A DNA stretch of 64,000 bases from the NCBI RefSeq assembly GCF_003590095.1, contig NC_039483.1, forward strand, positions 8,308,001 through 8,372,000, read 5' to 3'. A program made the position numbers and the translations under genes. The stretch is from Trichoplusia ni. Lineage: Eukaryota; Arthropoda; Insecta; Lepidoptera; Noctuidae. Shown piece after piece: positions 33,801 through 48,054 of this stretch. How positions within the stretch are numbered: the first letter of the stretch is position 1; every line of letters begins with the position of its first letter. A model generated the notes under the pieces. It saw only the letters and a list, made by a program, of their open reading frames with translations. It had not been told where the DNA came from and did no database searches.

Positions 33801-36800
33801 GTCGCCGTATCGGTTGAAGCCTTGTTTGGATAATTGGAGATAAGTAGCTGTGGGAGATAGCTCAGAAAGACCATAGTACAGTTAAGCCTTCATTTAAAGC
33901 TTTTGACTTAAAGTTAGGCTTTAGAATAGACAACCAATTACTGACTTATTTGAATGAAGTTCTACGCACTATTCAATAAAAGGAGATCATTTTACTGCCC
34001 TACCACAACCTCTTTAGGCAGTTATCTAGTAGCAGTGGAAGTGAGATGACGTTCTCTGCTGCATCACCTTGTCTCGCTTCAAAGACTGCAACAATTTCAC
34101 TTTAAAAAGAGGTGGTGCTCTTGATAAGTCATCCTGAGTAAAGCTATCTCCTTGTTACTGATAATGCTTCGAGATAACAAATGTAATTAACATCAGATTA
34201 TATCTGACTGTACGTCATGCATTTAGATTATAGACACGATTTTACAGTTTCAGGACCAGATTGAAGAGGCGTGGGAATGTCCGCCGATCGAAAACCTGGA
34301 TTAATGTTGTCAAGTTTGATAAATTTTTTGAGTGTTTGATCCAGGCTAAGTGGTGAACTGATGTTATTCAATTTATCATGCTAAGAGGTCCCAAGAGGCG
34401 TTTATGTGCTGTCAAACCAACGCTTCGATCGAATCAGTGATCGATTCGCGATTCGAGCGCGTTTACCTTAACCACTCGGAAAACCGTGCAATTTAGTAGG
34501 TTTTGTGAAAAGGGAGCCTACTTCAATACTTTGTTCAACTCTATTTTCCTATTGATTAAAAGTAAACCAGAAATAGAGAGTTGCAAATCTTACATACTTG
34601 CGATGTAGATTTCACAATTTCTTTTCGCTCCAATATAAATTAGCATAAAGTGCAGGCATCACCACACCCAGTTATTAACGTATTATCTTATTTACTAAAC
34701 TATCTCAGTAAGTACATGTTTATCTAAGCTATGAAGTTTTACAGCTCAATTGTAGGCAGGCTCGGTCCAATTAGCTTCATTTTCAACCGAGATAAGACAT
34801 GACTTTATAGCTTGGCGCGAAGCCTGCCGCCGTTTTGGCAAGCTTACGGGAACTTAATTATGACTTAAAATAAACAGAACTAACTAGTTCAGTACTTCCT
34901 TGTTTATTCTACGTAATCATATTTTTGAACAATAAAGTTATAGAACTGTCTTCGAATAAAAACTACTGTGATGATCTTATTTAATTTTTGGGTCAAAAAG
35001 ACAGCCATTTAACGTTTAATGAAAAAAAGATCAACAAAATCGGTTCACTCGGTTTTGAGATAAAAAATATAGACAAATTGAGAACCTTCTCGTCGTCGAT
35101 TGAAAAGATTTTCGAATAGCTGTAAAGACACAAACCTCAACTCAACGCTGTATTTTATTTAGTACGTATAATTTCATAAATTATATAAATAGTTTATTAA
35201 GTCTACATAGGAAGTGCAAAAGCTTAATCGATATATAAACACTAAATCGAGAGAGTCAAATGTATTTAAGCTATAATGTAATAGAGACAGCCCAGCTAAT
35301 GCTTGCAATTTACAAATTAAATTATACAGCCGGCAATTGCCTTGATTAGAGGTATCTACTGAAACAGATTATCATTAGTTTAGCCAGTTATAACGGCTCG
35401 GGTGTTTCTAGTCCGTCCATCATCCGGCAATTAGTCATCGTTTTGTTGTACCGTAAATTAATTATTTGTCACTCGTTTTTAGGTTAGGTTTTGACATTGG
35501 CTTTAATATTGGCTATACTGTAACTGTAATTGTTCAAAACGCAGTCCATCAAAAATATTAGAATACAGAAACCACAAAAAGTTAATTATATTAATACTAT
35601 AGGAGGCTGGGATTTTTTCCCGCTCCTGTTGGTCGCACCCTGATGTTTCATAGTTTGTAGCTTTCCCCACCGTGCCTCATTGGCATTACTACCTATTAAG
35701 GAAACTCCAACCCAAAAACAATTTCCGCAATCGCATCAATAGTTCTGGAGATTTTCATGCTCATCTATTTGATCAACGTTTACTAACTTTTTTTAAAGGC
35801 AAGTAAAAGTTACTCAAAACTTAGATGATCAATATTCACTAACATTTCTGTAGAGGCAAAGGTAAGTAAAAGTCATTCCCAACTTTTCGAAATGAAACAA
35901 ACAAAGCATTACCTCAATGGTCGGGTGCTGCGCTGCGATTAAGATGTTGATCGTGACTGGTGAGATATGGCCGTGCTTTCATAATGGCGCCGACACATCG
36001 AGATCCTCGCTTACGTTCCAGATATTAATGAAGATGCTCTTTTGTTTTGTGAAATTATTTATTGTTATTGTGAACACAGATGGGCTACCTTTCTTGTAGA
36101 TAAATACAATTTGTTTTAGCTTTGTCTAGATAAGAAACAATACTTATGATTATAAATTTACAATGTAGACTGGGCCATACAGATTATTTGGTATAGAAAA
36201 AGTGAATGCATGGCAAATTATTGTGTTACATATTATGAAGAGCTAACGGCCAACCTTGAGCAACGAGGAGGCACATGGAGATAAATAAGGAAATGAGTTC
36301 TTTCTTAACATACTACCAAGAATTCCAATTTTCTAAGTTGAACAAACCTAACATTATACCATTAACCAGCACAGATCAAAATAACAAATTATAACGTCAA
36401 ATAAGCGAATCAATTTACGATAATTTCAAAACAAATCGTTATATCCATAATAGCGGGTAATGAAAGCTATTCAACTGTCATATTTGCGGTCGCGATGGAT
36501 CGACGTCCGTCCATCCGTCCGTCAGGCAGACCATTTGTCTGTAAATAGTAATGCCGATGTCTCCAATGATGGTCAATTACTGTCACAGCTGAGTAAAGAA
36601 GCTCCCAGTCAACGTATCACGTAATTTTCTTAAGTGGCTACTTGATGACTTCAGATGAATTAGAGGGGTTTGTAAATGTATGGTTCTTACTTAGGTTCCT
36701 ACGGAGTACAACCCTCTAACTAAGTGATATTCCTTCAACTTTACGATAACTTGAAAATATCGATTTTGACTGATAATACATTCGAGCTTTTGACGTTAAC

Positions 36801-39800
36801 GATTGTAGAGATAAGGCTTGGCTAGGGGATACACACTACTGCATAATATGGTTTTTACTGGTTGCTTATTCGTTGGATGAGATTTTTCGTCCCCTTATTT
36901 CCAATGTAAAGAATCTAAGCGAATTGTATAGTATCAGGTACTGTTAAATAAAAGTCAGAAAATAAAACTTCTCACCGAAAGACCCTTACGGCATTTTTCG
37001 AACATTTTCGAATTTATTAAACCAAGGAAAAATGAAATCTATAGAAAATAATAGCCAACTTGATAAACAATCATAAGACTACCGATAAAGAAACCGAATA
37101 AAAACAGAACCCGTTAACCAAACTTTTCACTTCATCCTCATTTTTCAATTTCAGAGATAACTATAACTCTAGTTTAGCGCGACTTCAAAGTGGTGACTAT
37201 GATCAGTATGAAGGGTGTCGAAGCCGGTAGGGCTCATGACAACAGCAAGCACCCCTTGTTATCTGTCACGGTCCGATTCACACACTCAATGCGGCGCTAT
37301 CATTAATACTAATAGGTACTGGCGACGATAGAGCTTCAGGTTTTTGGAAAGATTTTCTTTTTATGTGTTTTTTTTGCAGGGAATTTTTGATGTTCTGTGT
37401 CAGATTTTTTTGTGGTTTTCTGTTCCTGAGTTTTTTTTTTGCGGTGAAAGTGCTTAATGATTTTGAATCTTTATAAATACGTTATTTGTTAAGTGAAAAC
37501 GAGAGTTTTGATGTAGTTTCATAGTTCGAAGTATATCACCATATATTTTTTAAGTTTTTACTTACGTTTTTATTGTTTGAACGCTCGGCTTTTCAATTTC
37601 TTTAAATAAAATAGTTTAAGAAGTCTTTAGTCTCTGCAGATATTGGTAATTAAATAATACTTTGAAATTAACCAAATTACACTGAAAAATAATACATAAT
37701 ATAATTGAAAGTACAGAGCCCTATCTATCAAATTACTTGACGTTTTTATCTAACACTTTTGCACTCGCCTGTACCGACCATTCAAGGTGTAACTAATGAT
37801 GGATCACTCGAGTAAATCGCGAGCAAATGCACTTTGCGCATCACTAGTACCAGTTATATGTAAAAAGTGGTTCATCGACTATTTTAACCCCGGGATAAAA
37901 CGATGAAATCATTATTATTCACGATAACCTAACATTTAAATTGTCGAGGACCGCTTCATCTACGTAGTGAACCAAAAAGGTGTTCATTTCCTTTATTAAA
38001 ATAAATACTTTTAAATATAGTCGTAGTGTTAGGTCCGATTAGTGATGACACTAGATCAGCATTTATTCAGCATGTTATTTTAATTAGGGTTTTAATATAT
38101 CATGAGTGTATACATCAATACTCGACCCTTCCCTTTAATTATAAATACATGTTATTATAACGCCCAAAGCTGCGACCAAGAACACTAGCTGATAATATTC
38201 GTAGATTGATGGGAAAATTTGTGAAAGACGATTAGGGTATAACTTCCTTAAAGTTACTAATAAAGCATTTTCAACACTACAAGTGTTAATTTTAAAGTGT
38301 TAATTCTTGCAACACACTTGTGACTCACCTGGTGCTGCCGGTGTCCATCCGTCTGCTCATTTTTCCCTTATTTAGTTAAAAAAGTTCTTTTTACATTTTC
38401 CTCACGCACACCTAATTTTAAGGTCTTTAATTAGGCTACTATGTTCATCACCTACCGCTGCGATGGTAACAGCTATCATTTAACAGTTCTTAATATTAAA
38501 CTATGTATATACTGTAATAAAATAGTCATAAAATATAATGGTGTTATATATCTGAGGGAACGTATGTACATATGTAAACGCATGCTTGCACTCATAACAC
38601 ATAGTAATTACACGAGATAGTTTTTCCGACAGCGTGGGAAGCTCGTTACTCTCTAAAGATAGATGGGTGTACACTGTATAGTTGCTGAGGACTCCATGCA
38701 TATTCCACGGCAATTAGTTTAGCTGTTTAACAAGAATATTAACTATTATACAAATACTAGGTATGAGATCGTTTATATCAATTGTACTGCATTTGATTAA
38801 TTTAGTACTTTAAAAAGATTAACTTTTTTAATACCTATGTCTTTTTGGGCAAAGCCTAGCTATATTGTTAGCTTCTTTAAAAGTTTCAATGGATCTAAGA
38901 TCTAGATCTAAGTTGAGTAAATACTCAATGCAACTCCTTGACTTGAAGATCAGCTGAAAACTTGTTAAACAGAACTAATTAAACTATTTGAACCCGACTA
39001 AACCAGAGACCTCGAGTTCTGCTTCGCGTTTAACTTTAGCTTCAGAACTTTTTTAATTATAGATCTCTAATATTCTTTGTATTGAGGACAAAGTTTGAAT
39101 CATAAAAGCTGTATTCGATATCAACATAATATAAAGATGCTGAAGACTTGTCAATGTACATCCATTGTCTCTTATAGACCAGCAACATTTCTGCTCCTGC
39201 ACTTTTTCTTATTTGATCTAAGTATACACATTTTTTTTACTTGCTTTCATCTCCTTTAGGAAACAACGACAACACAAACTTCAGTAACATTTATACAATC
39301 GTTAACGTCAATAGAAAATGCTTAAATGTATGGAATTGACACCTTGTTCCAGGTGACTTAGCCTTATCATCGCTAAGGGAGCGTTTTACTAGTTTTACAT
39401 CGACGCTTACCAATGTCGAAATGTCAGTAGTTTTTTCACCAATATAGCCATAATACTCAAGATAAAATTTCTGAAAAACTCAATAACTGACCTACCTGCC
39501 TAGAGCGTGCAACACATCTTTTCCTCACCGCGTCATCATATACAGCACTTCCTGACATATTTTACGGTTTTGTGCCAGCTTCATCCAGACATTACTCAAG
39601 ACTTTAACAATATTGTCGACCCATCTTCCTTCTTGCCTTCAAGTACATATCGTTGTTAAATAACGTGTGTAACGATATTAATTACAAATGTAAAGTCAGT
39701 GATCGCCGTCTATAATTTCTGCTCATAACTTATCTAAGTACACCCGACGAGGCATCAATAATTAAAATGGAACAAGAAATCAATCAACCTACTCAATGGA

Positions 39801-42639
39801 ATGATTCAATGGTTTTAATACAGGTTTCATACTTAAGCTTGTTAATGTAAAGAATAATGCAGGACGGAACTTTATTAATATGGTATAGGAGAAATCTGAG
39901 GAAAGAAGAAATTGTAATGATTGAAATCTAGGTGGTTACTTATTTATGAGGACCATAGTGTCTCTTAAAAACCCAATGGGAATTGCATGTCATTTATAAA
40001 AAAATATTTTATCAACGCGCATTTTCCATGTTGAAATACAATGGACACCTGACTCACCCACCCTTAACATGGAGGATATCGTTCCTTCTTAAGTAAGTAA
40101 AAGCCTAAATAGAGTAACATATAACAAAATATCATCAATTTCCATCCTTCATTTTTACGGTAGCTACTCTTCGTGATGATCTCAAAACAACCTTCACACA
40201 AACAATTATAATAACGACCCTGTACTATAAATAGGAACACAACTAAATGGTAATTATTAATGATAAATGACTCTTAAACCATCCTCTTTCTATTACCGGC
40301 CAATACATTAATTAGACTTGTTAAAATTTAATTTATTTACTTTGGCGTTTTGTTTACATTCAGCAACACGTCTTCCGGGAGTGATTAACGAAAAGATAAT
40401 GAAATATTCTGTCTAACCTGTAGCCAATTTAACTTTCAAGCTCTCTATTGTAATGGAATAAGATACATATTTGCATATCACTGGCTGGTTCATGTTTAAT
40501 TCTAGGTCCCCTTCGGCAGAATCCATTTGATTGTTACTGCAGGTAGTCAAGTTTCTGACCACATTGATGTATTGCTTCTAGTGATGGACTGAGCCGTTGA
40601 TGATAAGGATTTCTGCATACGGGACGTTTTGTAGTCGCTTGGTTTTTGAAAACGTAGAACATGATTTGGACTAGGATAGATGAATGAAGATGACGTTCTT
40701 GAAGTGGATTTACGTAATTTAGCGCGACCCCGACTGTGCGTCAGCTCATGAGTAAAGACTGTAGTAGGGTTCAAAATTATGGGGTTATCCCTATAAGTAT
40801 GCGTGAGTGAGCCATTAAAAACTAAATAGTTGTAAATGAGTATGTATTCCAGACGAGTTGAACAAGTTTAGTCATATTGATTTGAATGACAATCGTATTC
40901 CAAAATTTGCTGACAAGGAATAGCGTCAGGTAACAAAACCTCTGTCACAAATACTATATATGTTTTCCCTAAAACTGAAATTTTGTGTATTTCATTGGAT
41001 AGCATCGTGAAGACCCTTGAATGTAGCTTTTCCATATCAACAAAAAGTTTTCATTCCGATCAATTCATTTGAAGGGTTTAACCAGCCTTATTTGCACGAA
41101 CGGACACTATTCCCGTCCTGATTGTTTTTAAATGAGGAACAGCTTCATAGAAAATGTTCTCCATTCCTGTGGTAGAAAGTGGGACGCTGTTACAAGCATA
41201 CCGCACGTGGTTCCCGCATAGCTCTGAAAGTTGTGTACAATGTGTGAACTGAGAGTGCCGCATTGCAGGAAATTGTAAAAAAACTTGCTAGGGCGTTAAT
41301 TACGGTGTTAAATATTCGCAAAACTTGAGATTTATTGATGCTTTACGTTATTTTATTAGGGATATGAGTTTCTTAGTCTCTTTTAGAATATTATTATGTA
41401 CCATGCAGGTTTCCATCAATTTTCTGCAAGTAGATACTAATTCTGGCACAGTCTTTTCGTTATTTTCTTTTCAACCACATTTATATCCATGCTAACTAAA
41501 GTCTACGACCTTAGCCTGCAAAGAATTTAATGTACTCAAGAGCTATTATTCTATTACCGTCTTCGGTATAAAGATTGTAGTCATACTCCTAAGTCATGAC
41601 ACACGTCAAGCTTCAGGGAATTTTATTCATTAATTCAAAAAGTAACATAAAAGTGTTAGCTTTGGTTATTCCTGTTTATTCTTGGAAGTGAGGATTAAAA
41701 CGAGTCTGACCTGTTACTTCTAGTTGATATTATCACATTGTCGACAGATTTGCGATGCAACAATCTTATCAATATGCTAACAGCTGTTATTAGAGTATTA
41801 TGCAAAGACTTGTAAAGTGATGTTCTATGATACTAACTCTATAAATATTAAGTATTCAAATCTATCTCCATTAAATTTAATTATCTTTCCTGATGAAAGG
41901 ATCACTGGAGTATATAAAAGTGTGACACAAGTCTGCCGAAATAACCTCATTATGAATCTAGGTTTCCTGTCACATTTATTTACTGGAAACCACCCTTAAC
42001 TAATCTATCGTCTTTACAACTCTACATAAAAACAAATATTAAGGTGTAGTTCCGAAGCCTTTAAGATATCAATATATCATTAAAACGTTTCCTGATTGGT
42101 TGATCATCGATTGCATGATTTTGACCGCAGTAATACGCCGACCACAAACCAAGTAGTGACGTTTCTGCACAGAATTAATAGTCATTAAGATATTTATTCT
42201 TCGAGTTCTGCGGTTTTACAGTACTTCGGATGCGCGTTTATTTTCCGTTAAATTAATGATACATGATGTAAGAATACCTTACAGGTGATAAAGTGCGTAA
42301 AACCCTAGACACTGGTATTTAGGAAGGTATGCTTCTAAAACTTAACGGTTATTAACGTAATGTTTAGTATTTTTAGAAAGATTTCTTAATTATACCTTTG
42401 TTACTTGAGACTATTATTAGTGTTCCGAAGGTTTTCGTTGTTTTCATTGTAGATCCTGGCTTACAGGAGTTGCAATGACGGGCATGTGTGGCGGGCTAGT
42501 CCCAAAATTAAGACTATTATAGGTAGAGCAATGATCAGGGTACCGAAGAAGTTTCTTATTTAATGACTAGGCAGGGATACTTACACTAAAGAATCGTACC
42601 TCTTTTTAACAAGACAGCGAAATAGAATGGCTCAATATA
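30873..42639. other. Long AT-rich non-coding stretch, possible intron or gene desert
   Basis: About 11.8 kb without a supported exon. Open frames are all under 80 codons and lack recognisable content. One dispersed-repeat copy lies at 33998-34100. I see no tRNA, rRNA or tandem array. Confidence 0.45.
33998..34100 (+). repeat. Dispersed repeat copy B
   Basis: CCCTACCACAACCTCTTTA, then GTGGAAGTGAGATGACG, then GTCTCGCTTCAAAGACTGCA. Same order and spacing as copy A at 26971. Confidence 0.45.
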
Positions 42640-42644
42640 TCGTA

Positions 42645-42870
42645 GAAAGCAGTCAAGTGATAGTCTGGTGGTTCGACCGTTGGACTGATAAATCATACCT
42701 GCACACACCAATGTCTGTTCGAATTTATGTGCGTATTATAAATAAAACACAGAACGAACACTTGCTTTAAAAAGGTGAAGGAAAATATCGTGGCGAAAAC
42801 CGTCATAAGTGAAATTATTCAAGGATGCGTATAGAGGTCTCACACGCCTATGGGTGGCTGAAACTCTGAC
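42645..42870 (-). repeat. SINE-like repeat (CGCGATGTTTTCC family), minus orientation
   Basis: GGTGAAGGAAAATATCGTGG at 42774 is the reverse complement of the CGCGATGTTCTCCGCTACC string near 45990 and of the common lepidopteran CTCACGATGTTTTCCTTCACC segment. A tRNA-like GTGGTTCGACCGTTGGACTG segment precedes it, at about 42669. Confidence 0.5.
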
Positions 42871-44120
42871 CTGTACTTAACTGTACTATATCAACCATAT
42901 GAAAAGAAGACAACTGAAACGTCAATCAATTTCAAACCGCCGTTCCTACTTTATCACGTCCTAAACTGGCGTCAAAAATAACAGAATTGATAGTAAAACA
43001 TCTGTGTCTGTAGGTATAGCTTCATATAACCATAAAATATGATTCATTGCGTATGATTCATAAAGATTTCACCTTTTTACTCCTTACACATTCACTAATG
43101 AGTGAAAGGCGAATTTTATCACACTTTTGTTCCATGAAAGTGCATAAAAGTTAATTAGTTAATCTAGATTGATATCTTTTTGTGTAGGCGTTAGTAATGT
43201 TATGAACAAGAGTCGAGGGTATTGACATACTAAAACATAATAAAACATTTTATTATGCTGATTTTTATATTGAATATTATTGGGTCTAGCTGTTATTTTT
43301 ATTTAGCTCTATGACTCAAACAGTTGTTATAACCGCAGGGTTCTTATTATTAAATAATTTAGCTAATAGATATGATTCCATTGTTTCCATTATTTTCCAT
43401 CCTTGCCATTTTTGACCACATCCACTGGCCACTCTCTTTGAGTGTAAACTTAATGAGATAGATAGAGTATCAACATGTTCGTGTAACTAGTTTTTCAATA
43501 CTTATACAATGTTTTGGCTTTATTAATAACTTGATAAATACATACATCAATATCTGCAAAAAATATTCAGTCGCTGCAACTTGTTTCAAGATGACGAATA
43601 ACATGTTGAGCAAGTGTGTGACTCAGCCCTTACACTTCGAAAAACACAACCAAATATATGTTTTATAAAAATATCTATTCTACTTCTAAGTACTACTTCA
43701 ACCAAATCTTTAAACATAAAGTACGTATAAAGGAACTGTGCCAAATACAGTCAGCTGCGTTAATTAGACATCAGTTGGCATCGCGGCCGATGAACTGGCA
43801 ATGTAAGGGGAGGCTGCCAAGCGCTGGCAACCTGCCAGTGTGCCTACTGCCAGCCGCAATGAGCTGAACATTTCATGAAGTGTTACTGATTGCCGAATTT
43901 CACCACTGTGGCGTGGGAATGTTAGGAAATGCATCGCTAAGCCAATCTCTTTGCATGGTTTACTTTCGTGAATCGATTAATTTTGGTTTTAAAATTGTAC
44001 ATCAGTTTATGAGTGATATTCTGTGTTATGTTTAGTAAATGAATAAGTTACATATGATTGGTTAAAATCACATAATTAAGCATATTATTTGGTTCCGTAT
44101 CAAAGGGGTAAACCTTTTGA
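42871..44120. other. Non-coding interval with NFI-like palindrome
   Basis: No gene seen. At 43800-43860 there is a cluster of TGCCA/TGGCA half sites, including the perfect inverted pair TGCCAAGCGCTGGCA, which resembles a bipartite factor-binding site. Function unknown. Confidence 0.35.
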
Positions 44121-44166
44121 ACCACCACGGACCACCACGGACCACCAACGGACCACCAACGGACCC
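44121..44166 (+). repeat. Short tandem repeat, unit GGACCACCAC/GGACCACCAAC
   Basis: About four and a half direct copies of a 10-11 bp unit. It lies about 80 bases before MITE copy 2. Confidence 0.8.
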
Positions 44167-44248
44167 TTATTTCTAAGGCTTTACTGATTGTCCGTCCGTC
44201 TTTTACCAGACTGTATTATATGATCCGTGAGTACGCCTGGCCACAGCT

Positions 44249-44490
44249 GGGCCCCAATTCTGCTATTTACAATGGCCGATGAATGAATGAAAATTGGCTT
44301 AAAATGTCATTTTTTGTATTTTTTCCTGCAAAATAATTTTAAATTCAGTACGGAACGGTACACCCAAGGTCAATGCAATTAACTTCCAATTATTGTATTG
44401 GCAAAATGCTAAAGAGAATAGGAATAATTTCAAATTTAATCCAATTGCCATTCATTCATCGGTCATTGTAAAATAGCAGAATCGGGGCCC
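44249..44490 (-). mobile_element. MITE copy 2, inverted relative to copy 1
   Basis: The ends GGGCCCCAATTCTGCTATTT and AAATAGCAGAATCGGGGCCC are near-perfect inverted repeats about 42 bp long, including the CCGATGAATGAATG segment and its complement. The 242-bp element has no ORF. Its reverse complement shares ACAATAATTGGAA and GTACTGAATTT with copy 1 at 17900. Confidence 0.8.
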
Positions 44491-44524
44491 GAATTTATCC
44501 CCCATCAAGTGTGTACAATTTTCA

Positions 44525-44563
44525 GGGCCCCGATTCTGCTATTTTACAACGACCGATAGACTT
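44525..44563 (+). mobile_element. MITE copy 3, single inverted-repeat end
   Basis: GGGCCCCGATTCTGCTATTTT then ACAACGACCGATAGA matches one end of the family. No second end is found nearby, so it is a truncated or internally deleted copy, 35 bases from copy 2. Confidence 0.6.
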
Positions 44564-45885
44564 TTTTCTTCGTTCTATGTATTTTTACGGAACTCGCTGT
44601 CCGCTGCTAGTCCGACTCACGTCTTTTTAGAAAGCCTTAATTATATTTCGACAATATTATTTAAACGAAAATTTATCAGTAGAAGCCTAGTTAAGTACGT
44701 CGCTGTCTTGATAAGTAAATAGCTATTAATTAGTCGATCGTAAAGTGAATAGCCCTTAGATGATAGCTGTCAGTTAAAAACGATCTACTTTCGTAATATC
44801 TATGGATAATGTGTGCTAAGTAAATCAGGGCTGCCAGCATACCTTTAGTTACTCGCGCTATTTTGTGACAGCTGTGAATGATAGGTTAGATTATTCATAA
44901 CCTAAACTCTTTATTTTTTAGACAGTAGGTATTTAAAAGGTATTTCACTTTGTCACGTGTGATTCTAAAAAGCGGCAGATATTAGCGGTATTTCTTAAAA
45001 TAAATCTCAAAATGCAGTTATGCAAATATTTCAATAAATAAACTCAAGATAAATGTTATACAGCCACGAATTACGTTCAAATGTTGTGTAATACGCAATC
45101 AATCATTTTGATGGAGCCTTATATTATTCAGAAAACCTTTAATGCTCAATTACAATAAACCATAAAATGACAGCCAATGCATTCCAGAAAAGGTAACTTT
45201 TCATGACTCTAGACGTGAATCGGTTTTGTGACTTTCAACTGCACCCTGCACAACCCAACCTCACCCTCAATGCGTTTCACACGGAAAGGTGACATTAATT
45301 GAGATATAGATTTTCCAAGTATCAGTATTCCAGTAATAAGGGTATCTGTAGAAATGACTTCGTGATTGCCACTGGTTTTAGTACTTCCCCTCTGACGTCA
45401 CAAATCACACATTCTAGGTGGAGCTCAGGTGAATCATTGCAGACTTCTTTAATGTCAATGACTGCGTTAGTCACTATACTAAAATTACGGGATTAACTGT
45501 GTTACATACCTTTTCCTTTAAATTTCATTCTTCAACCGCAAATATAGTTATAATTGCCGAAGTCTTCGTAAATACTCGTTTTCGTGGCTCTTGGTAACAT
45601 TTATCTTACAATGTCATACGGTGTGGTATTATCCGATTAATACACGAACGATTTATTGACAGTTTAGTAAGAACCGATATTACATCGTATTCGTACTTGT
45701 CAATAAAAGCCGCTCTGTTATTAAGGAGTTGCCTTATCGATGAAGATCACACAGGTTTTTGCAAGATAGTAACGACTTAATTAGGTCCTACCTATTATAT
45801 TGTTAAAACGAAGTGCGGTTTATATTGAGAATATGTAGGTAACTGTTTAATCAATCTTCGTTTGGTTAATTTTAAGAATACTTAG
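44564..45885. other. Non-coding interval, no gene seen
   Basis: AT-rich. A TGACGTCA motif occurs at 45392-45399 with no gene near it. Nothing else recognised. Confidence 0.35.
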
Positions 45886-46025
45886 CAAAGGCCTCACTGC
45901 ATAAAAGAAGGATAGATCGGCGATTATCACTCTCCCTGCGGGTTGGCGAGTCCAGATTCCAATAAGTATTTGGCACTCAGGTTTCGTCGCGATGTTCTCC
46001 GCTACCGTTTGCGGCCGTCGTCAAA
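45886..46025 (+). repeat. SINE-like repeat (CGCGATGTTTTCC family), plus orientation
   Basis: GGCCTCACTGCATAAAAGAAGG, then TGCGGGTTGGCGAGTCCAGA, then CAGGTTTCGTCGCGATGTTC. This order is typical of a common lepidopteran dispersed repeat; the copy at 42645-42870 is its inverse. Confidence 0.55.
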
Positions 46026-48050
46026 ATATACTCAGTTCTAATTTAGTTCTAACTTTGTTCTATTCTTAAGTTAATGGCGACTTAAAAGAGCTATAATAGT
46101 TGGGTTGATGCAAAAGTTAGAGCAAAGTGCGTTGTCGTACAAGGTGGGAGAAGCCAGCAAAAGAGTACCTACGATAGGCTAATTAAAACCAGGTAGATAG
46201 GTAGGCTACTTGACATTTCATAATTTTAGGAATAGTTTTCAATTCAATCATTTCAATTAGGAAAAACAAATAGAGTATTATACCGTTGTATCCATTACGC
46301 TTTCTAGGGTAGCTCTATCTTACAAAGTTAAACAAATATTGAGTTCGCTCTAACTTCCTTCGCACTGAATTTGTTTCTTGCCAAGTCACGTCGATATTGC
46401 ACTTTAACAATTGTAACTAGATCCTGGGCATTGTTCTCAATAACAGTGGTATGTATATGTGGTTGTACGTCGAGATTGAAATTATATATTGTTTTTTTTG
46501 TCCAATAATCTACGTAATCATCAATATCTAAAACGTTCTAGCTATTCCTATGGTTGAATACGGCCACGTTAGTAAGCAAATCGTGGTAAATTCTACAGCT
46601 ATAGTTTGGTTTAAGGTCTCACGGATGGAATATATATGGAAATAACATCGAAATAGGTTTAAGACAGCTAACATTCACCTGGACGTCAAACCTAAATATT
46701 TAGTGAATTCAGGCAGATTAAAAAAAGTGAAAGAACCTCACTCCTCACGACCGGCTGTATAATTTAACATCCATGGCCGAAAAATGTTTTTTTATGCTCT
46801 GTTACCGAGCTGACAGATATCAACAGATTTCACTCATCGCTTCCATGTAAACAGCCACATCACCAAACACTTACATCTTCTTGCACAACGTTATATCCTA
46901 TGAATTTTTATGAGACTGCAATTTATATAATTATGGCAAGTAGTTATTACTGCATTTCTAGACCGATTTTGAAAATAAAAGTAAATGTGCACTTTCGTTG
47001 TTAAAGTGGGCGTACTTAAAGTATCAAGAATGTGTGCTAATGCACTTATAATGGTGTAATTATAACATTTGGTATAAAAGCTATCTATTTATTCATGACC
47101 CTCTAATTTAGTATAATTCGGATAAATTGCCGGACAATTCAATGATGGCTGGCGATTGTTTTTGTTATGTTTCGTCGATTTGATGTGTAAACAAATTGTT
47201 TGATTGTGATGTTGCTGTGATTCTAGGCCGATATTTATAAGGAAGAATGGTGGATACATTTCCTGGTCTGAAAATGTTTTTTTTTTTCAGATAAGCGTTT
47301 TCGAGTCATCGAGTCGTTGAGTCATTGATAAAAAATAGCGATTCTAAGTTGTCAACACCAAATTATATTGTAGCTAGACGACAATCACAATCTCGTTCTA
47401 TAATCTGCATCAAATTTTGCAGCATATAGTTTTGGAGGAATTCACAACTTTAAATTAATTTTAAGGAAATTCATCAGATTCACGTTTAGAAAACTGTTTG
47501 GAATTTCAGCTTGTCTTGTTCTAAGTCACCTAGGTAATCATTTAGTCCTGTCATCGAGTCGTAAATAATAAACTGACGCAAGCTGTCAACAGCTCCAGTT
47601 GATTAATTGGTGATAATTACTGTAAATGAAATCTTGAAATAACACCCGTTCCCACTCATAAAACTGCTCTACTCTTAAAACGTAAACAAAAACAACCGCG
47701 TAACTGTGTATGTCTGATTACAATATGAATCTAATAACATTAAGCAATATAAATAAATAGCGACCATAAACAACTCAGGCGTAAGAACAATGATAATGTG
47801 CGTGCCGCTTAAGACAAAATGATATAAATTAATGACACTATGGCGTATCGCTAACGGGACACGCATGCAACCAACAGGTGACCGTCGCCGAATCGTAAAT
47901 AAATCTTAATTAGCTAAAGCGAGTCTACTTTACTGCCTATCATTTAACTGTAATTATCCTGATATTTTAATTGCTTAGGCCTAGCTTGCGGAGGCACTAA
48001 ATCACATCCTCATGGTCGCTCTTCAAATGAGCATTAGGTGCTTGAAGCGA
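46026..48050. other. Non-coding interval upstream of the CpG-rich segment
   Basis: No gene seen. At 47303-47330 there are three near-copies of GAGTCATC, the last containing an AP-1-type TGAGTCA (47318-47324). A related TCATCGAGTCG string recurs near 47553. Confidence 0.35.
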
Positions 48051-48054
48051 TGAT

